Source of the DNA: Bacillota bacterium
GTDB taxonomy: Bacteria; Bacillota; Clostridia; DSM-8532
DNA: 40,672 nucleotides
Direction of reading: 5' to 3'
Assembly: GCA_023410885.1 (NCBI GenBank)
Contig: JAEYPI010000050.1
Coordinates: 1-40,672 of the forward strand
Part shown: positions 8,325 to 16,452 of the stretch, piece after piece
Layout: every line of letters starts with the position of its first letter
How positions within the stretch are numbered: position 1 is the first letter of the stretch
Notes under the pieces: generated by a model
Seen by the model: only the letters and a program-made list of their open reading frames with translations
Told to the model about the DNA's origin: nothing
Database searches by the model: none
Translations under genes and position numbers: made by a program

Positions 8325-9098
8325 ATGTTTCAGAGCTTCCCTATTGAAAAGATTAACTCCCTCAGTCCAATGGAACTGGATGTCCTCCGCTATATCAATA
8401 GTAACAGGAGTGCGGTCTTAACCCTTTCAATTCAGGAACTGGCCAAAAAGATATTTGTCTCGACCACCACTATCATTAGGCTTTGCAAGAAGCTGGATTT
8501 GGATGGCTACAGCCATTTGAAATATTTTATCAAAGAGCAGTTGGCAAGTGAGAAACCGGGTGTGAATAGCAGTCCCTTGATGTCATTGGAAGAAATTATT
8601 AACGAAGAGCTTTCTGATATCATAAAGACTGCTCAGGGAATCGACGGAAAAGCAGTACAAGAAATTGCAAAATTCATGCAGCAGTATACCCAGATCCATT
8701 TCTTTGCCAAGGGCCTGACGAATATTGTTTTTGATTATACGGCCCGCCATTTGTTGTCGTTGTCGCGACATGTTGTTCGTTATGAGGACACACATATCGC
8801 CTATGTCCAAGCGGGGAATATGAGCGAAAAGGACATCATCTTTTTGGGATCAATCAGCGGAGAAACCGAACAGGTCGTCAGAGTCGCGCAAATCGCTAAG
8901 TCAAAAGGAGCAAAAGTTGTTACCTTTACAGCGACTCCTTCTTCACAGCTTTCAAAAATCGGTGATTATAATTTCCTTCTCGTCAACAACGCCAAAACAA
9001 CTCTCGACATTGATACAAAATCCCGTTGCCAGCTGATGTTCGTTTTAAATGTCATTGTCAAATCCTACGTCCAGCTCACGCAAAAAGAAGGACAGTGA
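8325..9098 (+). CDS. RpiR/MurR-type transcriptional regulator
   Basis: 257 residues. The N-terminal helix-turn-helix is of the RpiR class (LSIQELAKKIFVSTTTIIRL, about residues 35-55, followed by KKLDLDGYSHLKYFI). The C-terminal half is a SIS sugar-phosphate-isomerase-like domain (HFFAKGLTNIVFDYTA; then IIFLGSISGETEQVV and AKSKGAKVVTFTA), which in this family senses phosphosugars. AGAGAGGTGATAGA precedes the start. Its place directly downstream of the importer operon suggests it controls that operon in response to a phosphorylated intermediate; that part is inference. The next gene follows by 40 bases. Confidence 0.93.
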   Translation: MFQSFPIEKINSLSPMELDVLRYINSNRSAVLTLSIQELAKKIFVSTTTIIRLCKKLDLDGYSHLKYFIKEQLASEKPGVNSSPLMSLEEIINEELSDIIKTAQGIDGKAVQEIAKFMQQYTQIHFFAKGLTNIVFDYTARHLLSLSRHVVRYEDTHIAYVQAGNMSEKDIIFLGSISGETEQVVRVAQIAKSKGAKVVTFTATPSSQLSKIGDYNFLLVNNAKTTLDIDTKSRCQLMFVLNVIVKSYVQLTQKEGQ

Positions 9099-9138
9099 TG
9101 CTTTTTCCTTAAAGCTACTCAACTTGGAGGCTATATTT

Positions 9139-10320
9139 ATGAAGTACGATTTTGAAACAGTGGTCAATAGAGCCAATGTTGGTTCTTCAAAATGGGAGCA
9201 GATGAAAAAATGGAACCCTCATGTATCAGAGGATATCGTTCCTTTTTCGGTTGCGGATATGGAATTTGTCAATGCCCCTGAGATTGTGGACGGCTTAAAG
9301 AAATTTCTGGATACTACCGTCCTGGGCTATACCCGCCCTACTCTTTCTTATTATAAAGCGGTGTGCGGGTGGATGGATAAAAGACATCATTGGCATGTGG
9401 AACCCGAATGGATAGTGGAGTCATCCGGTGTTGTATCTGCCTTTTTTGCTGCTGTCAGGGCCTTTTCCGAGCCGGGGGACGGCGTCATTGTCATGCCGCC
9501 GGTCTATTATCCCTTCTACGGTGCCATCTCAACGAATAACCGAACGAAGGTGGAATGTCCGTTAATTAACACGGGAACAACGTATGAAATTGATTTTGAC
9601 GCCCTTGAGAGAGTGGCAAGAAAACCACAGAATAAGATTCTCCTTTTCTGCAGCCCCCACAACCCTGTGGGCCGTGTTTGGACTGAGGATGAGCTTGCAA
9701 AGGTGGGGGAGATTTGCCTGAAGCATGATGTACTCATCCTATCTGATGAAATTCATTTTGACTTGATTATGCCGGGCCATAAGCACACGGTGTTTGCAGC
9801 ACTTTCAGAGGAACTGGCTAATCAGATGATTGTATTTACCGCACCAAGCAAAACCTTTAATTTGGCGGGGCTCCAAGCTTCCAATATCATCATACCAAAT
9901 AAGGAGCTGCGGAAGACCTATTTGACAGAGGTTCAAGCCAATGGGTTCTTTCAATTGAATATTCTGGCCTATAAAGCCTGTGAGATTGCTTATACACAGT
10001 GTGAAGAATGGTTGGAACAGTTATTGCAGGTGATTTATCACAACCACCTGACCTTGAAGCAATACATAGAAGAGAATCTTCCGGCCATTAAGGTTTATGA
10101 CCTTGAAGGTACCTATTTGCAATGGATGGACTTTAATGGCCTGGGCCTTAATAAAGACCGGCTGGAGAAAATAATGCATCAAGAAGCTCAAATCTTTTTT
10201 GACGAGGGTTATATTTTCGGAGAAGCAGGAAATGGCTTTGAAAGAATGAATATCGCATGTCCTACAAGTGTACTGGAACGGGCACTTGAAAGGCTGAATA
10301 AAACGCTCAGTAAATATTGA
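9139..10320 (+). CDS. MalY/PatB-type PLP-dependent aminotransferase or C-S lyase
   Basis: About 393 residues, start at 9139 behind GGAGGCTATATTT. This is a fold-type I PLP enzyme: the cofactor lysine is K238 in APSKTFNLAG, the ring-binding aspartate is D203 in LSDEIHFDL, and SPHNPVGRVW is the substrate-loop motif. The N-terminal KWNPHVSEDIVPFSVADMEF is characteristic of the MalY/PatB (cystathionine beta-lyase) branch. Such enzymes cleave C-S bonds of cystathionine or cysteine conjugates, and some act as regulators (MalY represses the E. coli maltose system). The position next to an RpiR regulator and a sugar importer recalls that link but does not prove it. A terminator follows. Confidence 0.9.
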   Translation: MKYDFETVVNRANVGSSKWEQMKKWNPHVSEDIVPFSVADMEFVNAPEIVDGLKKFLDTTVLGYTRPTLSYYKAVCGWMDKRHHWHVEPEWIVESSGVVSAFFAAVRAFSEPGDGVIVMPPVYYPFYGAISTNNRTKVECPLINTGTTYEIDFDALERVARKPQNKILLFCSPHNPVGRVWTEDELAKVGEICLKHDVLILSDEIHFDLIMPGHKHTVFAALSEELANQMIVFTAPSKTFNLAGLQASNIIIPNKELRKTYLTEVQANGFFQLNILAYKACEIAYTQCEEWLEQLLQVIYHNHLTLKQYIEENLPAIKVYDLEGTYLQWMDFNGLGLNKDRLEKIMHQEAQIFFDEGYIFGEAGNGFERMNIACPTSVLERALERLNKTLSKY

Positions 10321-10358
10321 GTTTGATCTGCAAGAGTTGTAGTTTATCTACCAAGCAT

Positions 10359-10390
10359 AAAAGATGGGGCCACAAGCCCCGTCTTTCTTT
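10359..10390 (+). terminator. Rho-independent terminator after the MalY-type gene
   Basis: AAGATGGGGC pairs with GCCCCGTCTT across a 5-base loop, with one G-T pair, followed by TCTTTAT. It lies 40 bases downstream of the stop codon. Confidence 0.8.
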
Positions 10391-10410
10391 ATAGGGTAAT
10401 ATATTACTGG

Positions 10411-10442
10411 CATGATAACAAAATACAAACGTTGTTATCATG
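10411..10442. promoter_or_regulatory. Upstream dyad, possible operator or activator site
   Basis: Perfect 11-base arms, CATGATAACAA and TTGTTATCATG, are separated by 10 bases. The centre lies about 40 bases upstream of the predicted -35 of the secreted phosphodiesterase gene. There is no T-run after it, so a protein-binding site is more likely than a terminator. Confidence 0.5.
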
Positions 10443-10463
10443 TTACGTTATGGTTTACTTACA

Positions 10464-10492
10464 TTGACTAAGCTAATATGCAAGTCTAAAAT
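10464..10492 (+). promoter_or_regulatory. Sigma-A-type promoter for the secreted phosphodiesterase gene
   Basis: TTGACT at 10464-10469, a 17-base spacer and TAAAAT at 10487-10492. This predicts transcription from about 10499 and a leader of roughly 190 bases. The rest of the gap to 10690 shows no further gene. Confidence 0.55.
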
Positions 10493-10497
10493 CAAAA

Positions 10498-10518
10498 ATA
10501 ATACTTGTCAAGTATTAT
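10498..10518. promoter_or_regulatory. Palindromic operator over the predicted transcription start
   Basis: Perfect 10-base arms, ATAATACTTG and CAAGTATTAT, flank a single T. The site begins 6 bases after the -10 hexamer, so a bound repressor would block initiation. The cognate regulator is unknown; the nearby RpiR protein is one candidate. Confidence 0.55.
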
Positions 10519-10690
10519 GAATCCGGATGCAAAGCGTTCTATTTCTAAGAAGAACCCATTTTCACAATCCTTAATTAACCTTTTTTACTCGACTCATTCC
10601 ATTACTTAAAAATCTGACCAAAGAGCTTTTTACTAACGATTTAAACAATCCCGAGAACAAAGGTAAAAAATTGAGTAAAGGAGTATCTTT

Positions 10691-13279
10691 ATGTTGCGTG
10701 CGAAAATGAATCTATTAATAAAAGTTGTTGCAGCATTTCTTGTGGTATGTCTGATATCAACGGGCAGCAATGTTTCAGTAAGGGCGGCCTATACAAATTC
10801 AAAGGATCTTTATAAGGCTCATGAGAATAATGCTAAGGGAGTTCCCATTTATAACAATCAAACAGTGACTGTCCAAGGAGTTGTTACTGTTCCCACTGGC
10901 GTGTGGCACGACTCGTCCAACTACTTTTCAATTGTAACTGAGGATGACAGCTACAGATTTGCAGGCGGAATGGCAGTATATCTCAATGGCAATACAAGTC
11001 CGGCTGTAAATATAGGGGATAAGGTAGTTGTTACCGGAACTTTATCAAATTCAGGTTATTCAACCGATATGGGTACTACTGTGATTAAGCCCTCTAGTAG
11101 CAGTGGAATTACTAAAATCGGAAGCAATTATAAAATTCCTGAGGCTTATCCCATCTATACGGATGCCAGTTATGCAAATCTGGAGCTTGATGTGGGATTT
11201 CGTTTTGAAGGCATGCCAGTCAGGATAATGGGTAAAGTCCTTAACTATGATAATCAAGGCACGTTAATGGGCTTTGATGTGGATGGCAGCAGTGACGGGA
11301 ACCTAACTGACGGAATAGGAGCCATGAATATAAAGATTTACAACTATTCAGGAATAGACATCAGCGGGCTAACAAATGGTGACATGGTTATCGTAGAGGG
11401 AATATTGTTTCAGAGTGACAGCACTTCTCCCTACACTTCGGGATACTATGTCAGGCCCACAAAACAGGCTGATCTCATTAAAGTCAATTCAAGTACAAAT
11501 ATTATGCTGAGTGAAGCCATGCGTAAAGATACAAATGGTGTTCCTGTACTCAATGGCTTAGAGGTCACGGTAAAGGGCATTGCTACAGTTGACACGGGTA
11601 AGTGGAACAGTGCTTCAAATGCCTTTACATTAGTATCGCCAACCCCTGTTCCAGGGCTTGACCCTGTATATCCCGAAGGTGCAATTTATGTCTATAGAGC
11701 GAGCAGCCTAACGCCATCTGTCTCATCAGGTGATGAAGTAACTGTCACGGGCACAATTGGCCTTAACGGTTATGATGCCGGAACGGTTGTGATAACGCCA
11801 AACACATTAACCGTTACAGGCACAGGACAGGATTTATTGACAGAGCAGATGATACGAAGCGATGAGACCTATAGTACATTGGGCGCATATGAGTCTATGC
11901 CGGTGAAACTGCAGGGGAGAGTCTATAACCTTGATAATAGTGGTGTTACAAGAGGTTTTGACCTTGATGCCAGCAGTGACCATAATTGGACGGATCAATC
12001 CGGAATGATCAGCATCAAGTTTTATGACTATAGTGGGATTGATATAAGCAACTTAACTTCCGGTGATCTTTTAATTGTCAGAGGCGTTCTTCAGAAAAGC
12101 GTTTCAGCCTCCCCCTATACAACGGGCTACTTTATCAGGCCCCGAGAGCAGGGAGATATTGTTAAAAGATCCGACAACACCAGGAGAACGGTGTATATTC
12201 AACTGGATGGGTTCAGGAATGATTATATAGGCAAAAGTGGTTGGGATACTTCCAATTTTCAAAATCTGGCTAATAATGGAACCCGGTGTACGGCCAGCTA
12301 TGGTGAATATGTAAGTATGACAACGGCTAATATGACGACTTTGGTCACCGGATCCCATACGGGTACACATAATGTGCCTGCACTGGCCTTTTATGACAAG
12401 GCTACAGACAGGCGCGTAAGAAATCTCCAGAACTACGATGTAGATACAATTGGAGAAGTCTTTCAAGAAGCCGGGCTGCTGACTGCTGCTGTTTTGCAGC
12501 GTAAGCTGCAGGATCGGGGAGCGGATTTCATGCTGGATGGAGGAACAACAGCGGAAACAAGAGATGATGCAATCGAAGTTATAGAAAATGAAGACCCGGA
12601 CCTTCTTGTCATCTTGTTTAATACGAGCGACAGCAATGCCCATAATTACGGAATAGACAGTACACAAATAAAAGAAGCCATTGAAGCCATTGATGATGCT
12701 ATAGGCAGTATTATGAGCCATTTGGATCTCAATAATACGAACATTATCTTTTCATCGGATCACGGTATGACAACTGTTAATTACAATATTACATCCAATC
12801 TGGTCAGCGCGCTCGAAAGTACGGGCATACCCTTCGAAAATGCTGTTGTTGATATGGGACCTTTTGATAGTAATACCAAGGTAGTCTATAACCTATCCAG
12901 CGGAGCAGCACAGATCTATTACAGAAAGCCACTGACTCCTACAGAGGAAAGTACTCTTATCAGTGCATTATCAGGGATCACAGGTGTCAATACGGTGTTT
13001 ACAAGATCCCAACTTGATAGCATGAATACCCCGGACAATCTGGGCGATTTGGTGGTTGACTGCAGCGAAGGTTATGCCTTTTCGACTTCCCTTGCAGAAC
13101 ATGGAGCATTTGCCCAAAGACAAACATGTCTGGTCTTCTACGGTCCAAATATAAAATCCGGCTATACCTACAGTACCCCGTGTGAGTCTGTTGACATTGT
13201 TCCTACAATATACCATCTAAATGGTCTTACAGCTCCATCAACAGTAGATGGCATTGTTCTTACCGATATACTGCAATAG
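10691..13279 (+). CDS. Secreted protein: two OB-like domain pairs plus alkaline-phosphatase-superfamily phosphodiesterase
   Basis: 862 residues, start behind AAAGGAGTATCTTT. A signal peptide spans about residues 1-32 (hydrophobic VVAAFLVVCLIS, likely cleavage near VRA-A). Residues 33-497 are an A-B-A-B repeat of beta-rich OB-like units of the YhcR kind: each A unit has VTVxGxxTVxTGxW and GDxVxVTGT, and each B unit has GFDxDxSSDxNxTD, YSGIDIS and SPYTxGYxxRP. Residues 500-862 are a phosphodiesterase domain: D in IQLDGF, nucleophile Thr in MTTANMTTLVTG, metal sites DSNAH and SSDHGM, and a late AEHGAF histidine. No LPXTG or SLH anchor is visible, so it is secreted or held by its repeats. It is paralogous to the cytosolic enzyme at 6975. 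An extracellular role on nucleotides or phosphodiesters is inferred. Confidence 0.85.
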   Translation: MLRAKMNLLIKVVAAFLVVCLISTGSNVSVRAAYTNSKDLYKAHENNAKGVPIYNNQTVTVQGVVTVPTGVWHDSSNYFSIVTEDDSYRFAGGMAVYLNGNTSPAVNIGDKVVVTGTLSNSGYSTDMGTTVIKPSSSSGITKIGSNYKIPEAYPIYTDASYANLELDVGFRFEGMPVRIMGKVLNYDNQGTLMGFDVDGSSDGNLTDGIGAMNIKIYNYSGIDISGLTNGDMVIVEGILFQSDSTSPYTSGYYVRPTKQADLIKVNSSTNIMLSEAMRKDTNGVPVLNGLEVTVKGIATVDTGKWNSASNAFTLVSPTPVPGLDPVYPEGAIYVYRASSLTPSVSSGDEVTVTGTIGLNGYDAGTVVITPNTLTVTGTGQDLLTEQMIRSDETYSTLGAYESMPVKLQGRVYNLDNSGVTRGFDLDASSDHNWTDQSGMISIKFYDYSGIDISNLTSGDLLIVRGVLQKSVSASPYTTGYFIRPREQGDIVKRSDNTRRTVYIQLDGFRNDYIGKSGWDTSNFQNLANNGTRCTASYGEYVSMTTANMTTLVTGSHTGTHNVPALAFYDKATDRRVRNLQNYDVDTIGEVFQEAGLLTAAVLQRKLQDRGADFMLDGGTTAETRDDAIEVIENEDPDLLVILFNTSDSNAHNYGIDSTQIKEAIEAIDDAIGSIMSHLDLNNTNIIFSSDHGMTTVNYNITSNLVSALESTGIPFENAVVDMGPFDSNTKVVYNLSSGAAQIYYRKPLTPTEESTLISALSGITGVNTVFTRSQLDSMNTPDNLGDLVVDCSEGYAFSTSLAEHGAFAQRQTCLVFYGPNIKSGYTYSTPCESVDIVPTIYHLNGLTAPSTVDGIVLTDILQ

Positions 13280-13305
13280 GAATTGATGATCTATTTTTCA
13301 TAATA

Positions 13306-13349
13306 AAAGGTTGTCCCGATTCTGTGTAATAGATATCAGGACAACCTTT
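13306..13349 (-). terminator. Convergent terminator between the secreted phosphodiesterase and TSCPD genes
   Basis: The 11-base arms AAAGGTTGTCC and GGACAACCTTT are perfect. On the minus strand the stem is followed by TTTTATTA, so it best terminates the trmB/TSCPD transcript. It may also stop the plus-strand gene ending at 13279. Confidence 0.75.
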
Positions 13350-13394
13350 CAATTATGGGTCGAGGGTTGTGGTGCGAAGCTATGTTGCAGCACC

Positions 13395-13646
13395 TTACAA
13401 TGTTTCAAGCGCTTCTTCAATGGCCTGGGACAATTGGTCGGGGCAGGATGTGGCTTTATACCCGCAGTTTATACCTTTAAGCTTCCTTACCGCTTCTTCC
13501 GCGTCCATGCCTTCGACAAGAGCGGCTATACCCTGGAGATTACCGTTGCAGCCGCCTGAAAAGACGACATTATGTACCTTGCCTGATTCAATATCAAACT
13601 GGACCTGGGATGAGCAGGTTCCTTTATTTTTGTGTTTATGTGTCAT
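13395..13646 (-). CDS. TSCPD-domain small protein (TIGR03905-like)
   Basis: About 83 residues. It contains the motif that names the family (KATSCPDQL near the C-terminus) plus GTCSSQVQF near the N-terminus and GGCNGNLQG in the middle. Four conserved-looking cysteines suggest metal binding. Related TSCPD domains occur at the end of vitamin-B12-dependent ribonucleotide reductases, but the function of the free-standing form is unknown. ATG at 13646 is preferred over the GTG three codons upstream, because AAGGAGTG is correctly spaced from the ATG. It begins 5 bases after the trmB stop and its ribosome binding site lies inside the end of trmB, so the two are co-translated. Confidence 0.88.
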   Translation of the reverse strand: MTHKHKNKGTCSSQVQFDIESGKVHNVVFSGGCNGNLQGIAALVEGMDAEEAVRKLKGINCGYKATSCPDQLSQAIEEALETL

Positions 13647-13651
13647 AAATT

Positions 13652-14311
13652 TCACTCCTTTTCTTCGGTATGACCTTCCAATTGCGCAATGAGTTTATTG
13701 ATAGGTGTTCCAAGGTTTCGGAACTTCTCCTCATATTCGGTGGCAATGTTCCCTTCCAACAGATCACTGTTGTAGAGGTCAAAGGTCACTTGTTTTAATG
13801 TATAATGGGCATTTTTGATTTCCTCAAGGGAAAAATCAAATAATCCCCTGTTATCGGTTTTAAATTCAAGGATTGCCCCCGTCTTTAGCACCTTCTTATA
13901 GAGCTCAAGAAAGCTTGAAGCGGTCAGACGCCTCTTGGCATGCCGACTTTTTGGCCAGGGATCAGAGAAGTTAAGATAGAGCTTATCGATTTCACCTTTG
14001 TCAAAGATCTCTTCCAAGAGCTCTGCATCAGTGCTGATAACAGCAAGATTCTGAATCCCCTGTTCCGGAATCTTCTTGATGAGCTTCAAAAGAACAGTTG
14101 GAAATTTCTCAAGGGCGATATAGTTGATTTGGGGGTTTTGCTGAGCCAAAGTGGTAATAAAACGCCCTTTGCCCGACCCGATTTCCATATGAATAGGGTT
14201 ATTGTTGCCAAAATGCTCATGCCAACGGGATTTAAACTCCTTAGGGTTTTGTATATAGTTTTTTGAAAGCTCCAGCTTGTCATAAGCTTGGGGATCGTTT
14301 CTCAGTCTCAA
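13652..14311 (-). CDS. trmB: tRNA (guanine46-N7)-methyltransferase
   Basis: Methylates G46 in the variable loop of tRNAs using S-adenosylmethionine. 219 residues, the normal length. The SAM-binding loop is HMEIGSGKGRF (about residues 41-51). The family signature NFSDPWPKSRHAKRR and the downstream EFKTDNRGLFDFS are clear. The start is TTG at 14311, giving MRLRN as in other TrmB proteins, with AGAGGTGG eight bases upstream. It is transcribed divergently from ylxM-ffh from a near-consensus promoter and is followed by the TSCPD gene. Confidence 0.97.
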   Translation of the reverse strand: MRLRNDPQAYDKLELSKNYIQNPKEFKSRWHEHFGNNNPIHMEIGSGKGRFITTLAQQNPQINYIALEKFPTVLLKLIKKIPEQGIQNLAVISTDAELLEEIFDKGEIDKLYLNFSDPWPKSRHAKRRLTASSFLELYKKVLKTGAILEFKTDNRGLFDFSLEEIKNAHYTLKQVTFDLYNSDLLEGNIATEYEEKFRNLGTPINKLIAQLEGHTEEKE

Positions 14312-14356
14312 CTTTAACCACCTCTTAATTGCTTAAGCCCTTTTTGCATCCATCAT

Positions 14357-14385
14357 ATTATAATGGATTGGACCATGGATGACAA
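14357..14385 (-). promoter_or_regulatory. Sigma-A promoter for trmB
   Basis: Read on the minus strand: TTGTCA, a 17-base spacer, then TATAAT. The -10 maps to 14357-14362 and the -35 to 14380-14385. Only one base differs from consensus. Confidence 0.75.
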
Positions 14386-14419
14386 GGCGTTCCCTTATCC
14401 ATTGGCACAAAACTTAACC

Positions 14420-14448
14420 TTGACAGGAGAAGAGACGCCCCATATAAT
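14420..14448 (+). promoter_or_regulatory. Consensus sigma-A promoter for ylxM-ffh
   Basis: TTGACA at 14420-14425, a 17-base spacer, TATAAT at 14443-14448: a perfect consensus promoter. Its -35 is 34 bases from the -35 of the divergent trmB promoter. Confidence 0.8.
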
Positions 14449-14489
14449 AATCAAGTGTAAAGCAAAAATACTTGACAGGGATGGTTTTT

Positions 14490-14888
14490 ATGAAGGATAA
14501 TAGTAAGGAAGAAGTCAATTCCCTTGGTCCTGTCGAGGATGTTCTTGAAGTGACCGTATTGCTGGATTTTTACGGCCAGCTTTTGACTGAAAGGCAATAT
14601 GAGATCATGGATCTTCATTATAACAGCGATTTATCTCTAGGTGAAATTGCTGAAGATCGTGGTATCAGCCGCCAAGGTGTTCACGATAGTATCCGGAAAG
14701 CCAAACAATCCTTAGCCGGGTATGAAAAAAGACTGGGGCTCGTTGAGCGGTTCAGGGAGCAGGAAAAAGATATAGAGAAAGCCTTAAAAGCCCTTAAGGT
14801 CATGGGGGATAATAAGCCTGAGCTAATTAAAAACACAGATTACAAAAAGGCTGTGGCACTCCTTGAAAAAATTTTAGATACGCTTTGA
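14490..14888 (+). CDS. ylxM: YlxM-type helix-turn-helix protein (SRP-associated)
   Basis: About 132 residues. A sigma-70 region-4-like helix-turn-helix is visible: LLTERQYEIMDLHYNSDLS, then LGEIAEDRGISRQGVHDSIR, then an acidic/basic helical tail. YlxM proteins are encoded directly upstream of ffh across Firmicutes and are reported to modulate the signal recognition particle, which the context here matches. ATG at 14490 is favoured (CAGGGA about 9 bases upstream); TTG at 14472 and ATG at 14481 are in-frame alternatives. About 110 bases separate it from ffh. Confidence 0.9.
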   Translation: MKDNSKEEVNSLGPVEDVLEVTVLLDFYGQLLTERQYEIMDLHYNSDLSLGEIAEDRGISRQGVHDSIRKAKQSLAGYEKRLGLVERFREQEKDIEKALKALKVMGDNKPELIKNTDYKKAVALLEKILDTL

Positions 14889-14997
14889 TGATATTCATAG
14901 CTTATATAACGCGTAAGTACATAAACTAACTAGATAACCTCATGCTAGAACGACACAACGGATAAGCAATAACGGATTGTTGAGATAGAGGGATAAT

Positions 14998-16350
14998 ATG
15001 GTATTTGAAGGATTGTCAGAAAAACTGCAGACCCTCATGAAGAAAATGAAGGGGTCTGCTCGGGTCACTGAAAAAGATGTAAAAGAAATGATGCGCGAGG
15101 TCAAGCTTGCGCTTCTTGAAGCGGATGTTAACTTTAAAGTAGTTAAAGACTTTGTCAATACGCTGACTGAACGTGCGGTTGGCCAGGACGTCCTAGAAAG
15201 TCTTACGCCGGGCCAGCAGGTAGTCAAAATTGTCCATGAGGAGCTGATTAAGCTCATGGGCTCAGTACCCTCAAAGCTAACCTATTCTCCGGCGCCACCC
15301 ACCGTTTATATGATGGTTGGGCTCCAGGGTTCCGGTAAGACCACCACCACCGGTAAGCTGGCCAACATGCTTCGCAAGGATGGCAAACGCCCCTTATTGG
15401 TGGCCTGCGACGTATATCGTCCCGCTGCTGTCAAACAGCTCCAGGTTGTAGGTGGACAGCTCAATATTCCGGTTTTCGAAATGGGTACCCAGACCGATCC
15501 TGTTGAAATCGCCCAAAAGGCTGTGGCTCATGCCAAGTCCATGCAGTTTGACATGGTCATTATCGATACGGCAGGCCGACTCCACATAGATGAAGAGCTC
15601 ATGAACGAGCTGAAGCGTATCAAGCAGGCTGTAAAGCCTCACGAAATACTGCTGGTGGTGGATGCCATGACCGGTCAGGACGCAGTCAATGTGGCAGGCT
15701 CCTTCAATGAAAAGCTAGGTATAGACGGCATTATCCTCACTAAATTGGACGGCGATACCCGTGGTGGTGCGGCCCTCTCAACCAGAGCGGTTACAGGAAA
15801 GCCCATAAAATATACAGGCTTGGGTGAAAAGCTCAGCGATCTTGAACCCTTCTACCCGGACCGTATGGCTTCCAGAATTCTGGGTATGGGCGATGTTCTC
15901 AGCCTTATCGAGAAGGCTCAAACAGCCTTCGATGAAAAGAAGGCCATAGAGCTGGAAAAGAAAATGCGAACTGCGACGTTTACTTTGGATGATTTCCTTG
16001 AGCAAATGCAGCAGATTAAGAAAATGGGCCCCTTAAATCAGGTTCTCGGCATGCTTCCCGGAATGGACACCAAGGCTTTAAAGGGCGTTGACGTAGATGA
16101 AAAACAGTTTGGTCGTACCGTAGCCATAGTCCAGTCCATGACCAAACAGGAGCGTAATAATCCAAATGTGCTCAATGCCAGCAGACGAGTCCGGATTGCC
16201 AAGGGTAGTGGCACAACGGTCACCGATGTTAACCGCCTACTAAAACAGTTCGAAGATATGAAAAAGCTTATGAAAAATCTGTCCGGCGGTAAAGCCAATA
16301 AGCTCATGAAGGGCATGGGCGGCATGGGTGGCTTTAAGAGGCCCTTCTGA
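14998..16350 (+). CDS. ffh: Signal recognition particle GTPase Ffh
   Basis: Binds signal sequences and 4.5S/6S RNA and targets ribosomes to FtsY at the membrane. 450 residues, full length. The N domain spans about residues 1-95. In the GTPase G domain, GLQGSGKTTTTGKLA is the P-loop, DTAGR is G3 and TKLDGDTRGG is G4. The methionine-rich M domain (DDFLEQMQQIKKMGPL, GMLPGM) ends in a Gly/Met-rich tail, GGMGGFKRPF. Upstream ylxM and downstream rpsP are the standard neighbours. Confidence 0.98.
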   Translation: MVFEGLSEKLQTLMKKMKGSARVTEKDVKEMMREVKLALLEADVNFKVVKDFVNTLTERAVGQDVLESLTPGQQVVKIVHEELIKLMGSVPSKLTYSPAPPTVYMMVGLQGSGKTTTTGKLANMLRKDGKRPLLVACDVYRPAAVKQLQVVGGQLNIPVFEMGTQTDPVEIAQKAVAHAKSMQFDMVIIDTAGRLHIDEELMNELKRIKQAVKPHEILLVVDAMTGQDAVNVAGSFNEKLGIDGIILTKLDGDTRGGAALSTRAVTGKPIKYTGLGEKLSDLEPFYPDRMASRILGMGDVLSLIEKAQTAFDEKKAIELEKKMRTATFTLDDFLEQMQQIKKMGPLNQVLGMLPGMDTKALKGVDVDEKQFGRTVAIVQSMTKQERNNPNVLNASRRVRIAKGSGTTVTDVNRLLKQFEDMKKLMKNLSGGKANKLMKGMGGMGGFKRPF

Positions 16351-16452
16351 GGATGAGATTCTATTTACTTGAAACGCCTATACCTTGAGATTTTAAGGTC
16401 GGGTGGATAGATAGAAAAAACCTTGACTAAAATATTGAAAGGTGGTGAAATA

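Noticed and set aside
12104..12721. 205-codon minus-strand open frame inside the secreted phosphodiesterase gene
   Set aside because: It lies opposite the conserved catalytic domain, and its translation has no family features. It is an antisense shadow.
13311..13692. Plus-strand open frames of 80-107 codons over the TSCPD/trmB junction
   Set aside because: They are antisense to two well-supported minus-strand genes and have no recognisable protein content or ribosome binding site.
14472..14501. TTGACA followed by GATAAT as a second promoter at the start of ylxM
   Set aside because: The -10 would fall inside the ylxM coding region with an 18-base spacer, and a perfect promoter already lies at 14420-14448.
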